From positions 1 through 64,000 of the forward strand of contig CAZEFW010000001.1 of NCBI GenBank assembly GCA_964511535.1: a DNA stretch of 64,000 nt, written 5' to 3'. The notes beneath the pieces are model-generated. The model saw nothing but the letters and a program-made list of their open reading frames with translations, had not been told where the DNA came from and ran no database searches. This DNA is from CAZCFB01 sp964511535 (GTDB lineage Bacteria; Myxococcota_A; Polyangia; GCA-2747355; CAZCFB01). Shown here piece by piece: positions 42,868-50,463 of the stretch (the stretch's first letter is position 1; each line of letters begins with the position of its first letter). Both the position numbers and the translations under genes were made by a program.

Positions 42868-44634
42868 ATGGTTCTCCGAGCCGCCGCCATCGCCCTGACG
42901 GTGGCAACGGCGGCGGCAGCCGCTTCGTGCGGGCAGGGATTGACGCCCCTGTCCGACGCCGGAGTGAGGCCGTTAGACGGTGTCGCGCCGGTGACCGGCT
43001 GCCCGGGCCTGGCCTTCGAGCCGCTGCTGACCTGGCGCCACCCTGGCGCCGACCTGAGCCTGGCGGTTGCGCGCGGCGCGGCCCTCGCCGAGGTTACGAT
43101 CAAGACCCCCGGCCCGCTGGAGGCGGCGGCCACGGTGGACTGGATCGGCGGGGTAGGGGACCTGTCGGGGCTGGTGCTCTCCCGGGCATCCCTGGGGGCT
43201 GATCCCGGGCATCAGGTGTACGAACTGGCGGCGCTGCTGCGCCAGGAGAAGGTGTTCAGCGCTGTCACCGTGCGCGCGCCGGGGGAGGCCGGCGTCAGCC
43301 CCGACGGACACCCCATGGTGCGCGGGATCCTGCTGGACCTCAAGGTGGCCAGCTCGGTGCAGATCAACTGGGCGCGCAACAACCTGCTGCCGCTGCTGCT
43401 CGGAGGAGAGCGGAGCCGCTTCGGCGAGCTGCCCCGCCCCCAGCAGGCGGCCGGCCAGGCGCTGGTGCTGGCCGGCTCCATCGTGCTGCGCAGGGCGCGG
43501 GGGCAGCTCATCTTCACCGGCGGCGTCGTGACCCGGAACGACTATGACATCCGCATCAGCAAGGCGCGGGTGCGCGCCGCTGACCTGGCCAACGGCACCG
43601 CCGTGGCCGCCCACGCCAGCCGCCTGGCGGGCCGCTGCGCTCCTCTGGCCATCCCGCCCGGGCCGGCGCTCGATCTGCTCTGGATCATCGACGAGGGAGA
43701 CGCCATGCTGGCCACGCGGCTGGAGCTGCACGACGGGATCCCGGGCATGTGGACAGAGGCCACCAAGCTGGGGCTCGATTTCCGCATGGCGGTGGCAGGC
43801 ATGGGGCGCCTGACCGACGGGTCGCGCAGCTACAGCAACGGCCTGTGCTCCACGGTCACCGGACAGCAGGGCGCCTTCTGGAGCGGCTTCGGGTCGGGGG
43901 ACCTGCCGCCCCAGCTCCAGCCCTGCGTCCTCGGTCCCTCGGGCAACCGCCCCGCGGGCAGCGGCGCCCACGGGCTGACGAACCTGCGCGAGACCCTCGC
44001 ATCGCTCCTGCCGCGCAAGGCCGGCGATCCCCGACGGCTGCGCACGGCAGCAGGCACGGCGGTGCTGCTGGTGTCCAGCCGCCCGGCCTCGGTGGTGTCC
44101 CGCGCCTTCGGCGGCGCCGCACCACCGGCCCCCTTCACCCCGGCGCAGGCCGCGGTGGTGGGCGACTCCGTCGCGCCCTTCGTGGCGCTGCTGCGGGGAG
44201 ATGGCGGCAGCCTCGCCCCGGGCGTCTTGCCGGCGGCCACCGCCCTGGGCCAGCTCAAGGGCACCGTGGCCCACGCCCTGACCACGCGGCCTGAAACAGG
44301 GTGCGGCGTGACCAGCCGGGGCACCGGATTTCTGGAGCTCGCCGCGGCGGTGGGCGGCCGCGCCGCGCCCATCTGCCAGGACGCCGGCGGGGTGGCCCAC
44401 CTGCTGGTCTCCCTCGCCCGGGACATGGCCCGCCGGGCGCGCCCCCTGGCGCTGCCCGGTCGCACGATCTCTGCCAGCCTCACGGTGGGAGGCGGCGCGG
44501 GCAAGCTGACCACGCTCTCCCGCTCACGCCGCCAGGGCTTCGACTACCACGCAGCCAGCGGAAGCCTGCTGATCTACGACGGCGCGAACCCGCTGTCAGG
44601 GGCGGCCAGGGCGAGCTATTTGGTGTGGGAGTGA
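42868..44634 (+). CDS. Lipoprotein with degenerate von Willebrand A-like domain
   Basis: 588 residues from the ATG at 42868; the ATG at 42838 would add ten residues in front of the signal peptide. The signal ends AAAAASC (Cys21). Around residue 275 the strand LDLLWIIDEGDAM matches the first strand of myxobacterial surface vWA domains, which usually read LLFVIDNSGSM. The metal-site DxSxS is replaced by DEGDA, so metal binding is probably lost or changed. Later parts (NLRETLASLLPR, ALTTRPETGCGV) also fit the vWA lipoprotein layout. Divergent from the ECF sigma gene; possibly in its regulon. Confidence 0.72.
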   Translation: MVLRAAAIALTVATAAAAASCGQGLTPLSDAGVRPLDGVAPVTGCPGLAFEPLLTWRHPGADLSLAVARGAALAEVTIKTPGPLEAAATVDWIGGVGDLSGLVLSRASLGADPGHQVYELAALLRQEKVFSAVTVRAPGEAGVSPDGHPMVRGILLDLKVASSVQINWARNNLLPLLLGGERSRFGELPRPQQAAGQALVLAGSIVLRRARGQLIFTGGVVTRNDYDIRISKARVRAADLANGTAVAAHASRLAGRCAPLAIPPGPALDLLWIIDEGDAMLATRLELHDGIPGMWTEATKLGLDFRMAVAGMGRLTDGSRSYSNGLCSTVTGQQGAFWSGFGSGDLPPQLQPCVLGPSGNRPAGSGAHGLTNLRETLASLLPRKAGDPRRLRTAAGTAVLLVSSRPASVVSRAFGGAAPPAPFTPAQAAVVGDSVAPFVALLRGDGGSLAPGVLPAATALGQLKGTVAHALTTRPETGCGVTSRGTGFLELAAAVGGRAAPICQDAGGVAHLLVSLARDMARRARPLALPGRTISASLTVGGGAGKLTTLSRSRRQGFDYHAASGSLLIYDGANPLSGAARASYLVWE

Positions 44635-44655
44635 CGGGAAGGCCGAGGGGGGGAA

Positions 44656-44677
44656 GCAAAAAGCCGCGGCTTATTGC
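44656..44677. terminator. Bidirectional terminator-like inverted repeat
   Basis: GCAAAAAGCC at 44656-44665 and GGCTTATTGC at 44668-44677 pair with one mismatch around a 2-base centre, giving an A-tract on one side and a T-tract on the other. It lies between the convergent stops at 44634 and 44680, exactly where a shared terminator is needed. Confidence 0.5.
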
Positions 44678-44679
44678 TC

Positions 44680-45945
44680 CTACTCCCCCTGAAACAGCTT
44701 CCTCGGCGCGCGCACCGGCTTGAGGTGCGCGGCCAGCACCTCGTAGAGCATCTCGTTGGCGGCCTGGGATGGGATGCCCAGCTGTTCGGCCACCTCCTGC
44801 ATGAAGCCCACCTCCGACCCCTTTATCTCGCCGTCTGTGGCCACCACCGTGGCGAGCTGGCGGAACAGGTAGTAGCGCTCCTCGCCCGAGTTCTCCCGCA
44901 GCCACTCGGTGGCGGTGGCCAGGGCCTCGCGGGCCTCGTCCGCGCTGCGGATCTTGGCCAGCTCCCCCTCGGGGTCCGCCGAGAACGGCACCAGCAGATC
45001 CACCAGCGTCTCGTACTCGCCGTCGCTCACCTCCTCGTCGGCGTGTGCCGCCAGCAGCCCACCGGCCAGCAGGAAGTCCCGCGCCTGCACCTCCAGCGGC
45101 TGGGTCACCTCGTAGTCCATCAGGGCGGCGATGCCCCCCACCTCCCGGTCCACGACGTCCAGGGCCTCGGCCGTGGCTTCGCCGGCGCCGGCCTCGCTGT
45201 ACAGCTGCAGCGCCCGCACGCGGATGGGCGTGGCAGGGTGGCTGAAGCGGGAGACCAGCTCCCGCCGTCCCAGGGATTGCAGGTCCTCCAGCTGGGCCAG
45301 GAAGGCGGAGATGTCGAACTTCAGGTGCTCCGGCCCGAGCCCCGCGGTGAGCTTGAAGAAGGCCGAGACGATGGCGTCCATGCGCCCCTCCGCCGCCAGG
45401 AAGCCGGCGCGGTCGGCGCTCAGCTCGGCCAGGCGATCCCAGCTCTCGATGCGGCGCTGGAGCAGCAGCGGCATCAGCGAGTTGCCCTCGGCGTCCTTGC
45501 CGATGGCGCCGGCGATGAGGCCGGCGCGGTAATGCCGGTAGTGCACATGACCCAGCTCGTGACCGAGCACGAACCGGATCTCGGTGTCGGTCATGCGCTC
45601 CACCAGCGCGCTTGAGAGGCTGGCGATGTGCGGCGACCCTTCCTGCTGGGAGTGCACGGCGTAGGCGTTGCACTCGGCGTCGGAGGCCACATACAGATCC
45701 ACCGGCTCGTCGAACCCGGTGCGCTCCACGGCCTGGTCCAGCAGCGAGCAGAGGCGCGGCGCCAGGGTGGGCGTGAGCTTCATCTGGCTCGCCACGATCT
45801 TCTGCACCACCGGGTTCAACCCGAGCTGCACCTCGAACTGGTCGATGAGCGGGTCGAGCTGGAAGCGGGCGATGAGATCGTTGATCAGCGTCAGCTCTGG
45901 TTCGAAGCGGATACGGTCGAGGAGGGAACTCTGATTTTCTGGCAT
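44680..45945 (-). CDS. M48-family zinc metallopeptidase with TerB-like C-terminal domain
   Basis: 421 residues from the ATG at 45945. The zinc motif is LGHELGHVHYRH with His129, Glu130 and His133, and the third ligand region is LAELSADRAGF near residue 180. Residues about 300-421 are all-helical with acidic repeats (EEVSDGEYETLVDLL, VVATDGEIKGSEVGF) like TerB/tellurite-resistance domains. Family members cleave membrane or envelope proteins; no membrane helix is evident from this start. A GTG at 46026 would add a hydrophobic leader that is encoded entirely by repeat DNA, which is why the shorter form was chosen. Confidence 0.85.
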   Translation of the reverse strand: MPENQSSLLDRIRFEPELTLINDLIARFQLDPLIDQFEVQLGLNPVVQKIVASQMKLTPTLAPRLCSLLDQAVERTGFDEPVDLYVASDAECNAYAVHSQQEGSPHIASLSSALVERMTDTEIRFVLGHELGHVHYRHYRAGLIAGAIGKDAEGNSLMPLLLQRRIESWDRLAELSADRAGFLAAEGRMDAIVSAFFKLTAGLGPEHLKFDISAFLAQLEDLQSLGRRELVSRFSHPATPIRVRALQLYSEAGAGEATAEALDVVDREVGGIAALMDYEVTQPLEVQARDFLLAGGLLAAHADEEVSDGEYETLVDLLVPFSADPEGELAKIRSADEAREALATATEWLRENSGEERYYLFRQLATVVATDGEIKGSEVGFMQEVAEQLGIPSQAANEMLYEVLAAHLKPVRAPRKLFQGE

Positions 45946-45978
45946 GTATGGAATATACCGAGGGCTTGGAAGGGCGAG

Positions 45979-46082
45979 GAAACAAAAAACAAGGAACAAG
46001 AAAAGGTAAATAAAAAATGAGGCCACAGTGTGTGGGCTAATTCATTTTTTGTTTCTTGTTTCTAGTTCCTTGTTTTTTGTTC
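45979..46082. repeat. Inverted AACAAGG heptamer arrays
   Basis: Left arm 45979-46020 and right arm 46040-46082 are built of AACAAAA/AACAAGG units and are imperfect reverse complements with a 19-base centre. The right arm encodes the last codons (EQKTRN) of the phosphoesterase gene. Sister of the element at 23203-23299; both lie behind a - strand gene. Confidence 0.75.
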
Positions 46083-47270
46083 ACGCGTCAGCGTGATCAC
46101 CGTCATCTCCGGCGGCACGCGGAACCGCACCGGCAGGATGGTGGTGCCCACGCCGGCCGAGACGTACACCGGGAACTTGGGCCCCTGGACCAGCCCGTGG
46201 GCGTAGCGCGCGCCGTAGCGGGATGGGGTGATGGGCGTGCCGAGGCGTGGCAGCCGGACCTGGCCGCCGTGGGTGTGGCCGCTGAGCATCAGGTCCACCC
46301 GGTGACCACAGGTCAGGACGTCGGCGTTCTCCGCGAAGTCCGGGTTATGGCACATCAGCAGCCGCGGGTCCCCCTTGCGCGCACCGGCCAGGGCCCGGTC
46401 CAGGCTGGGGCGCCCCTCCCACGGATCCTCCAGGCCGGCGATGCACAGCCCGCCGCCGGCGGGTCGCGCGGGCACCAGCTGACGGTCGCGGTCGATCCAC
46501 ATGGACTGGTTCTCCAGCAGCCGCGCGCCCGACGCCTGGATGCCGGCGCGGCTCTGCTCGGCGCCCACCCAGTGGTCGTGGTTGCCCATCACGGCGAGGG
46601 TTCCGACCTCCGGTGTCAACGAGCCGATGATGCGGCTCACCGGCCGGATGTACTCGGTCCCCGCCAGCACATAATCCCCGGTGAGCAGGATGAGATCCGT
46701 TTTCTGCGCGTTGGCCCGCTCCGCCACTCGCTGCAGGAACGCCGTGGAGGTGTACCAGCCGAGGTGAAGGTCGCTCAGGTGCAGCACCCGCAGCCCCTCC
46801 AGCTCCGGCGGCAGGTCCTTGATGGCGATGTGCAGCTGGCGCACCTTCAGCCGCAAGGGCTCGACCAGCGTGGCGTAGACGCCCAGCCCTGCCACCGTTC
46901 CCGCCGCAGCCGCGGCGCCGGCCCTGCGCAGGAAGACCCGCCGGTCGGTGGGGCCGTCAGGGGCGGGCTGCCCCCGCAGCCGCCGCGCCACGACGTACAC
47001 CGCCAGCCCCCACAGCGCCGCCGTGACCAGCGAGGAGAGCAGCAAGAAGGTCGAGACATCCTCCAGCGGCACATGGTGCTCGGTGACGTAGAAGAAGCGG
47101 GAGACCATCATGCCAGGCATGTTCACGATGGCCGCCACCGCGGCGATCATCACCGCGCCGTCGTCGAGCGCGCCCGCCTTCTGCAGCGGGATGACCACAT
47201 GGTGAACAGTGATGAGCAGCGCCGCCAGGACGGCGGCGGTCACAATGCCGATGAGGCGAGGCCGGCGCAT
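46062..47270 (-). CDS. Membrane-anchored calcineurin-like metallophosphoesterase
   Basis: 402 residues from the ATG at 47270 (a GTG at 47285 is possible). Three to four hydrophobic helices lie within the first ~130 residues. The phosphoesterase domain (about 145-400) shows the five metal motifs DLHLGWYT, GDYVLAG, MGNHDHW, CHNP and GHTHGGQV, as in YaeI/YkuE-type enzymes that hydrolyse lipid or nucleotide phosphates. The last six residues (EQKTRN) come from an AACAAGG repeat array, suggesting that insertion of the repeat replaced the original C-terminus. Confidence 0.9.
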   Translation of the reverse strand: MRRPRLIGIVTAAVLAALLITVHHVVIPLQKAGALDDGAVMIAAVAAIVNMPGMMVSRFFYVTEHHVPLEDVSTFLLLSSLVTAALWGLAVYVVARRLRGQPAPDGPTDRRVFLRRAGAAAAAGTVAGLGVYATLVEPLRLKVRQLHIAIKDLPPELEGLRVLHLSDLHLGWYTSTAFLQRVAERANAQKTDLILLTGDYVLAGTEYIRPVSRIIGSLTPEVGTLAVMGNHDHWVGAEQSRAGIQASGARLLENQSMWIDRDRQLVPARPAGGGLCIAGLEDPWEGRPSLDRALAGARKGDPRLLMCHNPDFAENADVLTCGHRVDLMLSGHTHGGQVRLPRLGTPITPSRYGARYAHGLVQGPKFPVYVSAGVGTTILPVRFRVPPEMTVITLTREQKTRN

Positions 47271-47300
47271 GCCGGAATCTAGCACGGCAGCGTCAGCGCC

Positions 47301-47404
47301 GCCTCAAGCCTCAAGCCGCCGAGTGAAGCGAGTCCAGCCCCCCCTCTCAAGCCTCAAACCCCAAGCCTCAAGCCTCAAGCCGCCGAGTGAAGCGAGGCCA
47401 GCCC
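47301..47404. repeat. GCCTCAA heptamer arrays with a duplicated ~30-nt segment
   Basis: Two GCCTCAA arrays (47301-47312 and 47345-47378), each followed by the same segment TCAAGCCGCCGAGTGAAGCG plus AG(T/G)CCAGCCCC, at 47311-47342 and 47375-47404. The second copy runs up to the stop of the lipoprotein gene at 47406. Distinct in sequence from the other repeat families here. Confidence 0.8.
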
Positions 47405-47405
47405 C

Positions 47406-48392
47406 TCACGTCCCTTTGATCTTGCAGCTCACGCCGGTGAAGCCCATGCCCACGCTCATGGCGTCCATCTTCTTGTCGCCGTCGGTGTCCACGTCCGCCT
47501 TGAGGAAGATGCCGATGAGCAGGTTGCCCGTGATCTCCTTGGCGGTGATCTTGCCGTCGCCGTTGGGGTCGAACAGGGTCTTGAGCAGGTTCTTGAGCGT
47601 GGTGTCCGTGGTGGTCGTGTACTGGTCGTTGAGCATGGTGGCCATGGCCGGGATCAGCTTGCTGTTCACGTCGGTGAACGGGATGGCGCCGTTGATCTGC
47701 CCGGCGGTGAGGCCGGTGCTCTTGAGGGTGCCGGTGGCCTGCGCCTTCTTGAGCGACACGTTGGTGGGGGTGGTGCCCAGGGGGATGGGCACGGTCATGG
47801 TGCCAGGCCCGGCGTTCATCACGCCGTTGGTGATCTTGCCCGGCATGCTGAGGTTGGTGGGGGAGCTGGAGCTGATGCCGAACTCCTCGGTGCCGGAGAA
47901 GTTATCCGCCGCGTTGGAGTCGAGGTCGGCGCCAAGGTACATCTTGAGCGTCAAGGTGGTGGCGTTGACGATGGACTTGGCCAGCAGGTCGAACAGCAGC
48001 AGCAGGCTGCCCTGCTTGATCTGTGCGTCGATCTGGCTCTGAGGAGAGTTCTTGGCCGGGATGAACGCTGCCAGCGCGCCCAGGATGTTGCCGAGCTGGT
48101 TGTCCTTCTTGCCGTTGCCGTCCAGGTCCACGGCGAACTGGGTGCCGCTCTTGGGCAGGGTCAGGGTGTTGACCACCAGCTGCAGGGCAGATGGCACCGA
48201 CGGCTTGGTGTCGGGCTTGGCCTGCTGGTCGCCGGTCGCGCCCTGGTCCGAGGTGCCCTGGTCGGCCCCGGCTTCGCCGCCGGTTCCGAGGTCCGGCAAC
48301 AGCGAGCCGTCAAGCTGGGTGGTTCCCGAGTCGTCGCTGCAGCCGAGGCAGAATGCAAGCGCCGCTGCCGTGATCAGTGCCGTGGTTTTCAT
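47406..48392 (-). CDS. Lipoprotein with EF-hand-like calcium loops
   Basis: 328 residues. ATG at 48392 preceded by AAGGAG (7 bases), a good ribosome-binding site. Signal peptide with FCLGC lipobox (Cys18), then an Asp/Gly/Gln-rich linker (about 20-65). Calcium-loop motifs are DLDGNGKKD near residue 90, DPNGDGKITAKE near 285 and DVDTDGDKKMD near 307; the middle one is a full EF-hand loop. Lower G+C and more Lys/Asn/Thr than neighbours suggest a different codon history. Function unknown; probably a surface calcium-binding protein. Confidence 0.83.
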   Translation of the reverse strand: MKTTALITAAALAFCLGCSDDSGTTQLDGSLLPDLGTGGEAGADQGTSDQGATGDQQAKPDTKPSVPSALQLVVNTLTLPKSGTQFAVDLDGNGKKDNQLGNILGALAAFIPAKNSPQSQIDAQIKQGSLLLLFDLLAKSIVNATTLTLKMYLGADLDSNAADNFSGTEEFGISSSSPTNLSMPGKITNGVMNAGPGTMTVPIPLGTTPTNVSLKKAQATGTLKSTGLTAGQINGAIPFTDVNSKLIPAMATMLNDQYTTTTDTTLKNLLKTLFDPNGDGKITAKEITGNLLIGIFLKADVDTDGDKKMDAMSVGMGFTGVSCKIKGT

Positions 48393-48434
48393 GGATCTCT
48401 CCTTTAGCTATGCCAAGTGCAGGTGTTCCGCACC

Positions 48435-48462
48435 ATTCTAGACTTTCAAGCGGGATTGGCAA
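48435..48462 (-). promoter_or_regulatory. Sigma-70-like promoter for the lipoprotein gene
   Basis: On the - strand, TTGCCA (48462-48457), a 16-base spacer and TAGAAT (48440-48435) form a good -35/-10 pair, 43 bases before the ATG at 48392. It is the clearest two-box promoter found in the window. Confidence 0.6.
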
Positions 48463-48539
48463 TGCTTGCAACCTACACCAGTTCAGCGGTACTTTCGCCG
48501 CCGATCGAGCGATTTGTTCGCCATTTCCGAGGAGTTCAC

Positions 48540-48566
48540 ATGTATCTGGGCCGCATCGCATGTTGA
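48540..48566 (+). CDS. Possible 8-residue leader peptide overlapping the aminotransferase start
   Basis: ATG at 48540, 6 bases after GAGGAG, opens an 8-codon frame (MYLGRIAC) ending at TGA 48564-48566. The aminotransferase ATG at 48560 lies inside it in another frame. This layout could couple translation of the aminotransferase by re-initiation. It could equally be chance. Confidence 0.35.
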   Translation: MYLGRIAC

Positions 48567-49777
48567 GTCAGCGCGTCAACCGCGTGGGGCTCTCCACCAC
48601 CCTGAGCATCAACGCCGCGGCGAAATCCCTGCGGGCAGAGGGCGCGGACGTGGTGGACCTCTCCATCGGCGAGCCGGACCACCCGACGCCGGCCCATGTC
48701 AAGGACGCGGCCAAGGAGGCCCTGGACCGCGACTACACCGGCTACGCCCCGAACGACGGCCTCCCCGGCCTGAAGCTGGCCATCGTGGAGAAGATGGCGC
48801 GGGACAACGGCCTGCAGTACGCCGCCGGAGACGTGCTGGTGTCGCCCGGGGCGAAGTTCAGCCTCTACCTGGCCACCATGGCGCTGGTCAACAGCGGGGA
48901 CGAGGTGCTGTTCCCTGCGCCCTACTGGGTCTCCTACCCGGAGCAGGTGCGGCTGGCAGCGGGCGAGCCGGTCATCGTGCCCACCGAGGAGGATCAGGGC
49001 TTCCGCCTGACCCCGGATCAGCTGCGCGATGCCATCACGCCCCGCACGCGCATCGTGGTGTTGAACTACCCGTCCAACCCCGCGGGCGCCACCTATACCG
49101 GGGAGCAGCTCGCCGACCTCGCCGCCGTGTGCAAGGAGGCGGGGGTCTGGGTCATCGCCGACGAGATATACGAGAAGCTGACCTACGACGGGCACACCCA
49201 TGTCTCCTTCGCCAGCGTCAATGCGGACGCGCGTGACCGCACCATCACCGTCAACGGCCTGAGCAAGGCGTACAGCATGACCGGCTGGCGCATCGGCTAC
49301 GCCACGGGGCCGCGGGATGTGATCGGGGCCATGGCCCGGATCCAGAGCCACGCCACCTCATGCGCCACCTCCATCGCCCAGCACGCGGGCATCGCCGCCA
49401 TATCCGGCCCGCAGGATGATCTGGACCGCATGCGGCAAGCGATGATGGCCCGGCGGGACCGAGTGCTGGCCCTGCTGCGGGGCATGGACGGCGTGAGCTG
49501 CCCCACGCCCCACGGCGCGTTCTACCTGTTCCCGAACATGGCCGCCCACTACGGCAAGCAGTTCAAGGGCCAGCCCGTTCGCGACTCGGTGGAGCTGTCG
49601 CTCTATCTGCTCGAGCAGGCGCATGTGGCGGTGGTCCCCGGCGATGCCTTCGGCAGCGCGGCCAACATCCGCATCTCCTACGCCACCAGCACCGAGCGGC
49701 TGGAGGAGGGGATGCAGCGCATGGCCCGGGCGCTGTCGCAGCTGGAGCCCCCGAGCCGGGCAGACCTCGACGCCTGA
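48560..49777 (+). CDS. Class I PLP aminotransferase, aspartate-aminotransferase type
   Basis: 405 residues. Start ATG 48560 gives the family-typical MLSQRVNRVGLSTTLSI. The PLP lysine lies in NGLSKAYSMTGWRIGY, with substrate-binding motifs YPSNPAGA and DEIYEKL, all of the AspC-like Ialpha/Igamma group. It transfers amino groups between aspartate (or related amino acids) and 2-oxoglutarate. The strongest Shine-Dalgarno (GAGGAG) is not its own: it serves a mini-ORF at 48540 whose stop overlaps this start. An HD protein gene converges 28 bases downstream. Confidence 0.93.
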   Translation: MLSQRVNRVGLSTTLSINAAAKSLRAEGADVVDLSIGEPDHPTPAHVKDAAKEALDRDYTGYAPNDGLPGLKLAIVEKMARDNGLQYAAGDVLVSPGAKFSLYLATMALVNSGDEVLFPAPYWVSYPEQVRLAAGEPVIVPTEEDQGFRLTPDQLRDAITPRTRIVVLNYPSNPAGATYTGEQLADLAAVCKEAGVWVIADEIYEKLTYDGHTHVSFASVNADARDRTITVNGLSKAYSMTGWRIGYATGPRDVIGAMARIQSHATSCATSIAQHAGIAAISGPQDDLDRMRQAMMARRDRVLALLRGMDGVSCPTPHGAFYLFPNMAAHYGKQFKGQPVRDSVELSLYLLEQAHVAVVPGDAFGSAANIRISYATSTERLEEGMQRMARALSQLEPPSRADLDA

Positions 49778-49805
49778 CGCACCGAGGCGGGCGGCAGCGC
49801 AGACC

Positions 49806-50351
49806 TCAGGGAAAGAAGATGGCGGGCAGGGTCCCTGCGCCGTCGCCGAGCACGGTGATTCGGGTGAAGTCGGCCAGCACATGGGTGAAGTTGTCCCGCG
49901 GGTGGTCCATGAACACCCGCTGGATCACGGCGCGGCTCAGCCCCGCGCGCAGCAGCCCGTTGCTGTGCTCCACGCGCACCGCCTGGCGCATCAACTCTGC
50001 CGCCGGGGCGATGCCTGTCACCGGGCGGAGGGAGTGGTTGTAGAGCAGCATGTCGGTCAAGGTCTTCCGGGCCTCGCCGTGTACGCCCCAGCGGTCCATG
50101 AGCGGCGCGCAGTGGCGTAGCCCGCGCTGCAGGTAGGTCTCCTGCGAGGTGTCCCCGGAGACGAGCAGGCCGATGTCATGCAGCCAGGCGCCGGCCCACA
50201 CCAGCTCCTCGTCCACCGGCGTGTCCTGCGCGGCCGCCAGGGCGAGGGTCAGCGCCCCCATGCGCCGGCAGTGGTTGGGCAGGCCATCGCCCGAGTAGCG
50301 GTTGAGTCGTTCGAACTCTGCTCTGGCGAGCTGCGGCAACATGCGCTTCAT
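49806..50351 (-). CDS. HD-domain phosphohydrolase-like protein
   Basis: 181 residues from ATG 50351 (ATG 50342 is also possible); the open frame further upstream belongs to no likely protein. The metal-binding HD motif is seen as WAGAWLHDIGLLV, with the first His in LPNHCRRMGAL and another in LYNHSLRPV. Small stand-alone HD proteins hydrolyse nucleotides, cyclic nucleotides or phosphate esters; the substrate here cannot be told. It is divergent from the DegT gene. Confidence 0.82.
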   Translation of the reverse strand: MKRMLPQLARAEFERLNRYSGDGLPNHCRRMGALTLALAAAQDTPVDEELVWAGAWLHDIGLLVSGDTSQETYLQRGLRHCAPLMDRWGVHGEARKTLTDMLLYNHSLRPVTGIAPAAELMRQAVRVEHSNGLLRAGLSRAVIQRVFMDHPRDNFTHVLADFTRITVLGDGAGTLPAIFFP

Positions 50352-50463
50352 GTTGCAAAGTATCTCGCCCGGGGGGGCCGTTACATCGCAGCTCCTCGAC
50401 GGGGCATGGACAACCGGCGTAGACGCTGTAAAGTTGGCCGGCATCATCGCAAAAGGAGGCTCC

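Noticed and set aside
48540..48566. Frameshift hiding a longer aminotransferase N-terminus
   Set aside because: The protein beginning at 48560 already matches the usual family N-terminus, so no missing residues are needed.
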